From positions 282,095 to 346,094 of the forward strand of contig MU405234.1 of assembly GCA_022836615.1 (NCBI GenBank): a stretch of 64,000 bases of DNA, in the 5' to 3' direction. The notes under the pieces were generated by a model. It ran no database searches. It was not told where the DNA came from and saw only the letters and a program-made list of their open reading frames with translations. Below, piece after piece: positions 55,513-64,000 of this stretch. Source of the stretch: Annulohypoxylon bovei var. microspora. Lineage: Eukaryota; Ascomycota; Sordariomycetes; Xylariales; Hypoxylaceae. The position numbers and the translations under genes are program-made. Position 1 is the first letter of the stretch, and each line of letters opens with the position of its first letter.

Positions 55513-55806
55513 ATGGCGCAAACAACCAGCCACGTCCGTGCTTCCCAAACCAAACCCATCACCATTCCAATGCCGAGCAAGAAGACTAGCGGAAGTGGGG
55601 CCCTACCAGAATTACCCCTATTTTCGCTATTAGAGCCCGGTAGTCCAGCCCTCAGCGACTGCGAGTCCGCCTTAGACGAAGACGACAGCGTGTACGACAT
55701 GTACCACCTACCTGCACATCACCGAAGGAACGCGCTGAGTTTCGAAGACGGCTTCGAATTCCCCATGTTCCTGCGCAGAAGAATGTCCGCACCACATCTG
55801 AAGTGA
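55513..55806 (+). CDS. small hypothetical protein (97 aa)
   Basis: Single exon, ATG at 55513 preceded by a C/A-rich leader of repeated CAACTAC and TATCTAC units, which is favourable for translation in fungi. The protein has a polar N-terminus, a short SGSGALPELPLFSLLEPGSP segment, an acidic ESALDEDDSVYDMY patch and a basic end (FLRRRMSAPHLK). There is no signal peptide, membrane helix or known domain. A peptide of this make-up (disordered with SP and acidic motifs) may be a regulatory protein. I do not recognise it. The GC content and codon pattern are higher than those of the flanks, which supports coding. Confidence 0.6.
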   Translation: MAQTTSHVRASQTKPITIPMPSKKTSGSGALPELPLFSLLEPGSPALSDCESALDEDDSVYDMYHLPAHHRRNALSFEDGFEFPMFLRRRMSAPHLK

Positions 55807-56781
55807 ACGGAGCTCCCGATTTCCACCGATCCTGAAATACGGCGGGGAAAGAGCGCGAGCACACATTCACCGGGTCCCCTCCGTCGCACCCATACGGTCG
55901 GACTGCGAACGTCCTGGCGGTCGGCGCTCGTCGAGAGGGAACGTGACCCGGTCGGCCGATGTCTCAACACGATGTCCTCGGCCCTCCGCATCTGAAGCAA
56001 CTGAAAAAGAGGGGGAATGGAGTAATTGATTATCATGGATGAATGGGTTGGGCAAAATAATTCCTTCGGTTTTTGGCGTTTTGGGGGAGGGGGGAGAAGG
56101 CTATCTGATTGAAAGCAATTGCATACTCCGGCGCTATACATTGTATTACTTCCAGCTGAGCAACAGCTGAGCGCTGCTACAGCGAGTGTATCCTACAGAA
56201 ATTGTTTTATTATTCCTGAGGATTGGTGTACGAATAAGCGGGTATCGTCTAGTATATAGGTACCTAGGTACATTGGCTAATCCCATAAGATATTCTTCCA
56301 TCACGATCTATCTCTTCCTGGCAACGTGAATACTATGAAGCAGAATCGATTGTAGGCCTAGAAATTTAATATCTAAATGACTCGCTGTTATATGTTAGGA
56401 TTTACCTTGGTAAATTGGGTCATTTTAATGGGATAACTCATACCCGCAACTGGGTCAAATGGTTCGCTTACTAGGAGTAACTTCTACCGTACCTATAGTT
56501 ATATAATAATGGTTGTTTAACTTGCACGCGAGTATTTCACAGTCAGTTTTCAAGTGGGGAAGACGTTTATTTCATCGTTTTATCAACTTCGGAGACATTG
56601 ATCTGTTTCAACCACGACTAAGCCCAACAATAGCCAAGTCCAAAAACCAGCATCCTAAGATATCTAGTTGAAATATCTAGGGTAGAGGTCTGGTTTTTTT
56701 GGAGGTTTGATTAGGTTTTGGCTTGTTAGAAGTTTGACTCGTGAGGAGGGGTGTTGTAGGCTCCTTTCCCCCATCAGGACC
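55807..56781. other. intergenic, no gene seen
   Basis: The first 250 bp are GC-rich and yield long shadow frames on the minus strand (such as 55,719-56,141) that lack domain support. A CTAGGTACCTAGGTAC-type motif lies near 56,256-56,272. Nothing else is recognised. Confidence 0.4.
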
Positions 56782-57111
56782 TCATCCTGCCATTTTACCT
56801 GCAATGGCGAGACAAACCAGTCCAAAAATCAGAGAATAGAGAGCACCCCAGTATCCGGTGAAAGTACCGGTAGCGGTCGCTAGCAAGGTGGCGCCAACAA
56901 TGACAGGCACAACAGATGAAAACTTGATTGTTGACTGGATCTTGATCGACGTGTCGTAGATCACTTGTTGCATTCGACGTAGCTCTCCTATCAGGTGATT
57001 CTGTTCTTCACGTGTGCGTAAGGTGTTGTTGAGGACTCTCTCAACCTTGTCAAGGCGCTCTTGGAGCACATGAAGCTTATGAGCCAAGGTTTCTTCGGGT
57101 TTGCCGGCCAT
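56782..57111 (-). CDS. small coiled-coil, hairpin-membrane protein (109 aa)
   Basis: Start at the ATG 57111 (MAGKPEETL); the longer frame begins with GTG. A coiled coil of about 50 residues (HKLHVLQERLDKVERVL...) is followed by two closely spaced hydrophobic helices (VVPVIVGATLLATATG and ALYSLIFGLVCLAIAG), ending KMAG. No known domain is recognised. The same layout appears in the divergent gene at 58,084-58,758. An upstream exon is possible; a MSQTLPANPDS frame ends just before. Confidence 0.55.
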   Translation of the reverse strand: MAGKPEETLAHKLHVLQERLDKVERVLNNTLRTREEQNHLIGELRRMQQVIYDTSIKIQSTIKFSSVVPVIVGATLLATATGTFTGYWGALYSLIFGLVCLAIAGKMAG

Positions 57112-58083
57112 GTTGTCGTGCGGGCAATTTTTGACTGTGATCACGAGTCGGGGTTGGCCGGGAGTGTCTGCGACATGTTAGATTCATGAAATGATTGATT
57201 GTCATTATTTATAACTGACTGATTCTGTGACGTCTGCGAGATGCTATCTCGTTAGCAAGGGGCTGCCTATTATTGGACGGCAATTCTAACAAAGAGCTTC
57301 GTTAGCAAATTACTATCGGGATCGTGAAAATTACCTGACCTACGTTTCTATTCGTAGTTAGAGGTAGATATAGGTATATAAAGGCAGAATATTATACTTA
57401 CTAGGAAAGTATCGAGCACTTGATGCCCTAAATGAAGCCTATTAGGCGATATGGTAGACTGGGAATGTTTTGTGTATGTGCCGTGAATATTTTACACGTA
57501 AAAGTCACACCTCAAACTGTTCGTTCAGTGTGTTTAAAAAAGATACAACAACAAAGTCTAACATGGCTAGTGAACGTTTGACGGGTGCAGACATCTGGAG
57601 AGTCGTTGCCAGTGTGTGCTACTATGCTCTAAGTTGCCTAGGTGACGATGAAGTCATTTTTCTCGTCACCTACCGTACAATTTTACTGTTATCAAAGCTT
57701 TCTAGTCGTGCCCAACAAAACAAACTTTACTTAAAGTGGCCTGAGCGAACAACGTTGTTGCCGCATCGTTGATTTTGAATCATAAACATTCGGTTCAACT
57801 TCTCATAATTTTTATTTCGTTTCTTCTTCATCTTTTTTTCGTCACAAAAACAACACAGGCAAATATCCCAATCCTAAATCCTAGGATCGGGCCACGAACT
57901 AAACAACGATACATATCAATCTGAAAGGTATATTTTGAACCTCCTGCATCGCACAACCGCGTTTAGAGTATTCATATGATTCCTTTTATGTCCAACCCAA
58001 ATATGCGCCCAGGTACATATTAGCTGACTTTATTTACTCAGGTACCCTATTTAAGAGAGACGTTACGATCAGTCTCCGACAGG
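57112..58083. other. divergent upstream region of the two small membrane genes
   Basis: About 1 kb, AT-rich. The frame at 57,470-57,772 begins with a non-ATG codon and has no support. Nothing further is recognised. Confidence 0.4.
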
Positions 58084-58758
58084 ATGGCCTCGCCTGGTTC
58101 GGCTGGAGACAGCCAAAGCCGTGTTGTAAGTTTAGCACTTCAGTCCCTTTCTTCTTACCCAAAAGATCCCTTTCACAGTATTTCTTTTTCTTCAGAAAAG
58201 TTGTAACCTAGTGGGAAGTTTATAACTGCTCGAATAACTATAAAATTTTCTATAAGCAACGTGTTTATGCTAACAGGACAGAAGACACCTACGATCAATA
58301 GCTTATCTCCTCAGAGTGTCATGGACGACAGATACCGAGCTGCCGAGAGAGACATCCACATCCTGATCGTACTCAAGAAGTCTCAAGAGCTCAGACAGAA
58401 GATCCAGGAACTCGTGCCGATCCTCCTCGATACGTGTGATGAAATCGAGGTTCTCAGCAAGACGTATCCTTGCAACATCGGTCAAATCGAAGGCAATGTG
58501 ACTGAGTTGAAGAAGCAACTGGCGCAAGAATTGAAGGGTCCCGAGAAACCTCAGGCACTCCAGATTACCCAAGCCGAAGACAATGACCCCTGGATCAGGA
58601 CATTTCGTGCTTTTCTTATCCTCGGCACCACTCAAGCTATTCTGGGATATGGCATTGGATACGCAGCTGGAATCAACTTCCAGTGGTACCACCTTATTGA
58701 CCTTACTATAGTCATTATGGTGTCCTATGCGATCGGACTTACCACCTTCGGTTTTTGA
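58084..58758 (+). CDS. coiled-coil protein with two C-terminal membrane helices
   Basis: Probable first exon 58084-58125 (MASPGSAGDSQSRV) with a consensus GTAAGT donor at 58126. The best phase 0 acceptor is CAGAAG ending at 58284, though GGGAAG before 58220 also fits. The main exon runs to 58758. The conservative alternative start is the ATG at 58321 (MDDRYRAAERDIHILIVLKK). A charged helical region of about 90 residues resembles the shorter gene 57,111-56,782 in layout. It is followed by two hydrophobic helices (FLILGTTQAILGYGIGYAAG and LIDLTIVIMVSYAIGL). No domain is recognised. The two genes may be diverged paralogues, but sequence identity is not obvious by eye. Confidence 0.55.
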
Positions 58759-59508
58759 GGTTCACACTTCAAGTGGCGGGTTTGAGATGAAAACAAGGAT
58801 ATCGGGATTCGGGAATGGATGAGGGGGGCTCATCGGATCTGACAAGGGCTGACACTAATTCCCGACTCTGCCCTGCTTGTTGTTCACCTTTCTAGATAAG
58901 TGAATAAAGAAAAACTTCACACACTTCAGGCACGTAAGAAGATTTCATAGGAGATCCGGAAAAGTAGTTTTTTATGATAACTAGACGTCGTGATAGACTT
59001 AATCGTACTTTTTAGTATTTGAGTAAAATGATCGATGGCATGTTGGTGGACCGCTGCGAATGATTTAGCGTTCGGCAAGCGGCCGCTGTCCCTAGCGGTC
59101 CGCTTACCGGCGGATAGCAGTCGAATACCCCTAGTTAGCGGATAGTTTAATCGCTAGGAAATCTTCAACAGATCTCGACGTCTAGGAAGTGGGGGAAAGG
59201 CGGTTCACCCTGAAAAAGGACCTGATCGGCGGGAAATAAAATTGGTGGCTTTTAGGAAAAGGGGGTGGGGGTTTCTTTATGGAGTGCCTCCTGTCGTATC
59301 TGACACGGCATCTAGGTACTGAACCTGCAAGCATTACCGCGGCAATAGTGCATGCATGCCCAGGTGTCTATCATAGCACCGACACGGGCATATTCGTGGC
59401 CAATTATATTAGAAGACCTTCGTTACACGACATCCTCCGAAAAAGAAAAAAACATAGATGTGTATGTTATTTGAGAGGGGTTTATATGCCGCTCTCTCCG
59501 CTTCGCTT
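58759..59508. other. intergenic between convergent genes
   Basis: Contains a cluster of GCGG-type inverted motifs at about 59,080-59,150 (AGCGGCCGCT, TAGCGGTCCGCTTA, GCGGATAG), possibly one end of a degraded inverted-repeat element whose partner I could not find. No gene. Confidence 0.4.
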
Positions 59509-60477
59509 CTAAGACGAGGCCAAAAAGCGAATAGAATCCAACTGCTTTGCGCTGCTTACAGAGAGACTAATATCTTTGACCTCGTCCAAATCATTCTTAG
59601 TACTTTCGAGGTCCTTGGCAATCATGCCCCAGGCGTCAGATCCCAAGGGAACCCGAATTGGGATTCGCTTTTCGCGGCTAACAACTTGGTATACAGCCGC
59701 GGCCAATGCGCTCGGCTCGGCCCATAGAGCGCGGGCTTGCTCGTTCGCCATGTGCCTAAGTAGTTGGTTCGCGGGATAGCTAGGATCAGCATAGGCTTCG
59801 TGTCGTTTAGCCATGGGTTTCAAGGACGAGGTCGCGTAGTTGGTTTTTACACCGCCGGGCTCGATGTTACAAAGATGAACTAAATAATCATGACAATTAG
59901 CATTTGAAAGCGCAATCGCTATAACAAGAAGGGCATCGAAGAATAGGAACTTACTGTTCCATATGGAGGGCACTTCCTTTGCTACAGACTCAGTCCACCC
60001 TTCCATAGCAAATTTACTAGCATGATAGAAAGCCTGCCCCGGGTAGCCGGTATAACCTCCCATAGAAGACATGTTCAAAATCACGCCACCTTGCTGACCA
60101 TTCTTGGGATTCTCCTCCCTCATAATTCGCAGGCATCTCTTGGATATATTAACCATGCTCCAGAAGTTGGTATCCATCACAGCACGAGCTTCTTCATCCC
60201 CGGCAGCTTCAGTATCCCCAGCGAGCGTGTAGCCTGCATTGTTGACGACGATATCGATGCGACCGAACTGGTCTAGCGTATCCCGGAGCGCAGCGTCGAT
60301 AGAGCTGATAGAGGTCACGTCTAACTCTAGCTTCAGCACGCGGTCATTAGTGGGAATGCTTGACAAAGTGGCTGCTTTGCGTGCAGTTGCCACGACCCGG
60401 TTAGAGGTCTTGGCGATAAGCTGGGCCAGAGCTTGACCAATCCCTGACGAACAGCCGGTGACTATATACGCAGACAT
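59509..60477 (-). CDS. short-chain dehydrogenase/reductase
   Basis: Exons 60477-59955 and 59879-59509. The intron 59954-59880 is 75 bp (GTAAGT...TTTAG, phase 1) and has no stop, so an unspliced 322-residue reading also stays open. The spliced product is 297 aa. The motifs are TGCSSGIG (cofactor), NNAGYTLAG, a catalytic Ser in MSSMGG and YHASK (Tyr-x3-Lys). After the splice, IEPGGVKTNYATS is the usual SDR segment. The protein resembles fungal oxidoreductases of secondary metabolism and lipid conversions. The substrate is unknown. It lies 0.66 kb downstream of the terpene cyclase on the same strand, so co-regulation is possible. Confidence 0.88.
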   Translation of the reverse strand: MSAYIVTGCSSGIGQALAQLIAKTSNRVVATARKAATLSSIPTNDRVLKLELDVTSISSIDAALRDTLDQFGRIDIVVNNAGYTLAGDTEAAGDEEARAVMDTNFWSMVNISKRCLRIMREENPKNGQQGGVILNMSSMGGYTGYPGQAFYHASKFAMEGWTESVAKEVPSIWNSKFLFFDALLVIAIALSNANCHDYLVHLCNIEPGGVKTNYATSSLKPMAKRHEAYADPSYPANQLLRHMANEQARALWAEPSALAAAVYQVVSREKRIPIRVPLGSDAWGMIAKDLESTKNDLDEVKDISLSVSSAKQLDSIRFLASS

Positions 60478-61135
60478 ATAAAGTTAGTGACTGTGCGAGC
60501 GACGAGAGAAGCGCGGAGAGGTTACTGACTGAACCAGACTGCATCTGAAGGTAGATGGTACGGCTTGGTATTGGGGGGATCCATGGTAGATGGATGTGCC
60601 GTGATATTTGGGCAAGAATCTGGGGAGGAAGAGAAAAAAAGATGGGATGCTCAACGGTTGGAACTTGCCACAACCACCACTTTTCATACAAACAATAAGA
60701 GCCGTTGAATACTAAGATCACACAAATTTCGAATGACGATTGTATTTATTCACCACGGTGTAGTGCATATAGATATTCAAACGTAAACCCTTAGTAATAA
60801 ATATAATGCAAGGTTTCGGTCTTTAGTGTTAAGTCCTTTTTAGTCTTATTTCCTACTGTCTTAACTCCCCCGACTGCATATGTTGTGTTGCATACGCTTC
60901 GAAAGTACAAGGATGGCAGAACATCTTAAGCATCATCCCGACCTGTCAGTGACAATTTTATGTAGTTCTGAGGAATCATGTCGAAAGCAATATCTACGGC
61001 TGCACCCTTCGATGTGATGTGTACCCTTCTCCCTCTCTAGATTTTGATGTGTTGGACCCGGTTTTGATAAAGAAAGTTAATTTTCAATTGGATGCAAATA
61101 ATTGATTTTTTCTAATCAAGACCCTAGCGTCGAAT
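60478..61135. other. intergenic between the SDR and the terpene cyclase
   Basis: 0.66 kb holding the presumed promoter of the SDR and the 3' end of the terpene cyclase. The frame at 60,401-60,721 has no support. Nothing else is seen. Confidence 0.45.
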
Positions 61136-62873
61136 CTAACCAATTAAAATGCTACGATAAACACAAAATTTCCTAATCGGGGATTTTCCATCTGGGAAAG
61201 TCCAGGAGATGACCCCCCTTTCTTTCCGAATGATCTTGGCTGCAAGAGCTGTCGTCAAACCGCGATTGCCAATGCGAGTACCCGTTTTGCCTACGCAGCA
61301 GAAGTGCCCGGCCGGCCACCCGCCATCTCTGTCTTGCAAAGATAAGAGTGTTCTAAGGTCTTTCCTGTAGAGTTTTTCATTGATACCGATCAATTGGCAG
61401 GCGAAAATGCGCAACGCGAGAGACAGTGGGTTTGTGGGCACGTTGAGACGCTCTTCAAGTTGCTCCTTGACGACAACCTCTAGCTGATTCGCTAGACGGC
61501 CAGGGCTGCACTCCATGTACAAGCGAACCACGAAATACAGGAAGCTCTCAGGCGTTGAATAATATCTGTTTCCGTTGAGGCAGGCGTTGTTTTTCAGGCA
61601 GCTGACTACCCATTCCTCCGTCTTTCGAATGCGGGTATCGGAATCGTGGCCGAAGTGATAGAAAAGTCGAAGAATATTGCAACAGACCTCGGGAGACGTT
61701 CGTGGCCGGTCGCTGGCAAAGTACGTTTGCATGATCCCGTCTGAATCTACGTTAGTAGCCATCGCATCTAGGACGAGCTCGACGTCCGCAACCATGGACA
61801 GGTACTCCGGAGGGAGAGACAAGTAGGCCGTCGCTGTCGTGTCCGCGTCAGGTGGGAAGTCTCGAGATGTCAGAACTGGTTTTTCGTAAAAGTAATTCCA
61901 GAGACCATTTTTGACGTCTGAGTTGATAGAACTCCCGTTACTGCCGTTGGTTTGGCCGTTTATAGAGTCCCCAACGGAGGTTCCATGAAGTTTGCCGGAG
62001 GGCCATTTGAAGTAAATGAGGCTTTCGTCGCCAGTGAACTCCCAGATCATCATCTGGGCGAAATTGTCCTTGAGTATGAGATTTTCATGACCCTCGGTGA
62101 CACAATGGTGGTTTCTCGCATTGTTTTTCAGGTAAGCTTCCGCTCGCGGCAGTGGGTCTTGAAGAAGATTCAGTAGCGTACTACCGGTCTTAGCTGCCTT
62201 GTCGTCTGCGAGCAGCCCGTACATGCCAAGAGATCGGGCCGCGCAGATGTTCTCGACTGTGTCGTCGATCATGACGATCTGGCTTGGATCAATTCCAATT
62301 TGTTTTATCGCGTGTCGGAAGAAACATAAATCTGGCTTCCTCATACCCTCTACGCCAGAAATAAAGATTGAGTTAAAGATGGACCAAGGCAGATCGAGGT
62401 TCCGCACCATCTTGTAATGTTCCTGCACTATAATCAGCCACCCCCTCTGTAAGTCTGGCGTGATATGTGTGTGGGTGGACCCACTCGGGATATGTTGGAC
62501 ATGACGTAGAGCTCAAGATCAGGATTTAATGCTTTCAGATCGTGAATCGTCTGCACGAGTGGAACGTTAACAGATAAAGATAGCTGGGCCTCCTCTAGAG
62601 CACTTTCGACAATAGACGGCTCTACACCAAGTATGACACCGAAGTCCTACTCATATTTTAGTTCATAGGTATCGAAAGACTAAAACATCTCAAGAAGAAC
62701 TTTACCTTACAAGCCTCTTTGACGGTAAGCATACCTCTGTCTAGGTCGTGCCAGGTTGTGGAATTCATAATAGTCAGAAACTGACCCGGCGATAGGACCG
62801 TAAGACTGTGGCGATCCCATTCAAGGAGAACGCCACCAAGATCAAACACGAGAGCCTTGATCTCAGAAGCCAT
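61136..62873 (-). CDS. HAD-type sesquiterpene (drimane-like) cyclase, HAD and terpene-cyclase fusion
   Basis: Three exons (62873-62706, 62646-62485, 62422-61136) join in phase 0; 538 aa. Residues 1-220 form a HAD hydrolase fold: motif I FDLGGVL at 10-16 with Asp11 and Gly13 (usually Asp), motif II MSNIS, motif III GMRKPD with Lys139, and motif IV IDDTVEN with Asp163/Asp164. A Gly/Asn linker follows (about 260-282). The C-terminal part is an alpha-helical cyclase with DADTTAT (302-308), the class II protonation DxDTT motif, and a QW-like QDRDGGW (473-479). This combination matches the HAD-terpene cyclase family (Aspergillus AstC, Antrodia AncC), which protonate farnesyl diphosphate to drimanyl diphosphate and, in some members, hydrolyse it to drimenol. 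Gly13 suggests that the phosphatase half may be weak or absent. Confidence 0.88.
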
Positions 62874-64000
62874 TAGGAAAGAATTAAGTGGTAAAGATAA
62901 CGTAGAAAGTTGAATTGACTCTAACGAGATTTCGAAACACCGATGAGCCATTTACAGGTCATTAGAATTTTACGCAGGATAGGGATGGTATAATAATGGA
63001 AATCGTGTAACCTCACAACGTAAACGACGTCAGCTTCTGTGAGTATTCGTAGGCTATTATTCACGCTTATGTGTATTCTATCTATTAACCCCTGTCTGAT
63101 AACAACTACTAATCAGCTGGATAGCTTCGTGCGGAAATCTTCAATATCACGTAATATGGGTTTATACCTATTCGTATACCGCTATAAATGCCATTTCCTG
63201 AGCTATCCCAGCCCTGTAGTTAGAGCGTTCTAAAACTTTACCTTTCTTCCTAGTTTTTGGCTGTGACATTCAAGAAGGATTCTAAATAATCCTATTTAAA
63301 AATCGGCATACAGACTATTACTTGAACTAGCATTGAAATTTGTTAGACTGTATGTAAATATAAGATAAGAATGTAATACAGTCATCATATCTCGTCCTTG
63401 CCTTCCTGTAATTAACTTAGTGCACCAGGTCTTGCATCCTTTCCTATAGGTGTTGGAACTACGAATTACCTATTAAAGTTAGGGTAGTTTATCGTACATG
63501 AGGCCTAACCTATCGTACCTTTATAGTGAATATCATCTTAGCGTCAGGTTAGTTCCGTCCTACTCAGCTTTAGGTTTCTAATGGTATAAGTAAAATAAGG
63601 CAACCGAACTTGAAAATCCATTTATAATGTCGCAACCCAGTGTCGATTTTAGGCGAGTTGTAGGTGGCCTTATGGTATTTGCGGTCTTGTACTGGTTTTG
63701 TGTTATTGTCTGTTGTGTCTTTCTATCCGATCTTGCCAAATTTCCAGGACATAATACTTCATCTAAGATTCAACTGGCCATATTATTGTAAAAGAAAATT
63801 ACATTAAAAATTTAATTGGCCCTAAATGACGACCAAAAAGACTTCAAAAATGGGATCGTAATAAGGAAAACGCCTCAAATTAAGAACTACGTACGCATAA
63901 TCAGGTCAGGGGTCCCAACAAGTCAAGCAAGTCAAATGTGAAGCTGATTTTGACTTACACAAGTCAAATCAAGTTTGAAGCAATTCTTAAATACTTGACG
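62874..64000. other. intergenic right edge, possible hAT end
   Basis: AT-rich upstream region of the terpene cyclase. No gene is seen. A CAGGGGTCCCAA end with repeated AAGTCAA motifs begins at 63,907 and runs off the window. Confidence 0.4.
63907..64000 (+). mobile_element. possible hAT transposon end (partial, runs out of window)
   Basis: CAGGGGTCCCAACAAGTC at 63907 resembles a hAT terminus (CAGGG-type), followed by clustered AAGTCAA and inverted TTGACTT motifs (63,921, 63,930, 63,949, 63,962 and later). Such subterminal repeats are usual in hAT ends. The 8-mer AATCAGGT lies just before it, as a duplication would, but the other end is outside the window. Confidence 0.35.

Noticed and set aside
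55719..56141. 140-codon minus-strand frame overlapping the small gene
   Set aside because: Arises from the GC-rich patch at the end of the plus-strand gene; Arg/Ser noise without an ordered domain.
57470..57772. 100-codon plus-strand frame between the two small membrane genes
   Set aside because: Composition and start context are poor and there is no recognisable feature.

Overview
The window is nuclear DNA of a filamentous ascomycete (Pezizomycotina, most likely a Sordariomycete). The evidence is short GT-AG introns (roughly 50-270 bp, often with a CTAAC-like branch site), no operons, a 353-residue group I G-alpha ending in CGLI, and fungal-only families (DUF3716, DUF7703, a PNP-NACHT-ankyrin NLR, a Crh-type wall transglycosidase and a HAD-type terpene cyclase). 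Exon joins were worked out by hand from splice signals and reading phase. No homology search was possible.

Layout. 1-11.6 kb is a housekeeping block: the 3' end of a G3BP/Nxt3-like RRM-RGG protein, kinetochore Nnf1, a cytochrome b561-type membrane protein, a mitochondrial Fmp32/MCUR1 protein, splicing factor Cwc21 and the eIF2-assembly factor Cdc123. 11.6-17.9 kb is a gene-poor, AT-rich island with frameshifted remnants of a Ty3/gypsy pol gene and a Helitron Rep domain, plus an intact 905-bp non-autonomous element with 58-bp inverted ends and a perfect 9-bp target duplication (Mutator-like). 17.9-31.2 kb holds an Smr-domain protein with a CaaX end, the G-alpha gene with a probable 5'UTR intron, a DUF3716 protein whose reading frame continues past two in-register TAG codons, 3-ketodihydrosphingosine reductase, Sas10/Utp3 and Rae1. 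32.2-39.0 kb holds a small MITE and a very large NLR gene (phosphorylase + NACHT + ankyrin + long C-terminal region). A perfect 3 x 20-bp tandem repeat breaks its frame between the first two domains. 39.7-42.2 kb holds Atg16 and Dot1. 43.6-47.7 kb is a Ser/Thr-rich Crh-like cell-wall protein with two possible C-termini. 49.9-64 kb is accessory: a DUF7703 membrane protein, two short-chain dehydrogenases, three small proteins, a Tc1/mariner-type MITE, a HAD-terpene cyclase fusion (drimane-type family) and a possible hAT end at the right edge.

How the genes relate. The conserved genes act independently in translation, splicing, ribosome assembly, mRNA export, chromosome segregation, autophagy, silencing, sphingolipid synthesis and signalling. 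The terpene cyclase and the neighbouring dehydrogenase on the same strand may be a minimal terpene locus, but the other tailoring genes of such clusters are not seen here.

Most interesting points: (1) the 20-bp repeat in the NLR, where one or four copies would make an uninterrupted PNP-NACHT-ankyrin frame and the three present truncate it; (2) the DUF3716 gene, where both TAG codons fall exactly where other repeat units have CAG; (3) the two-ended Crh protein; (4) the terpene cyclase.
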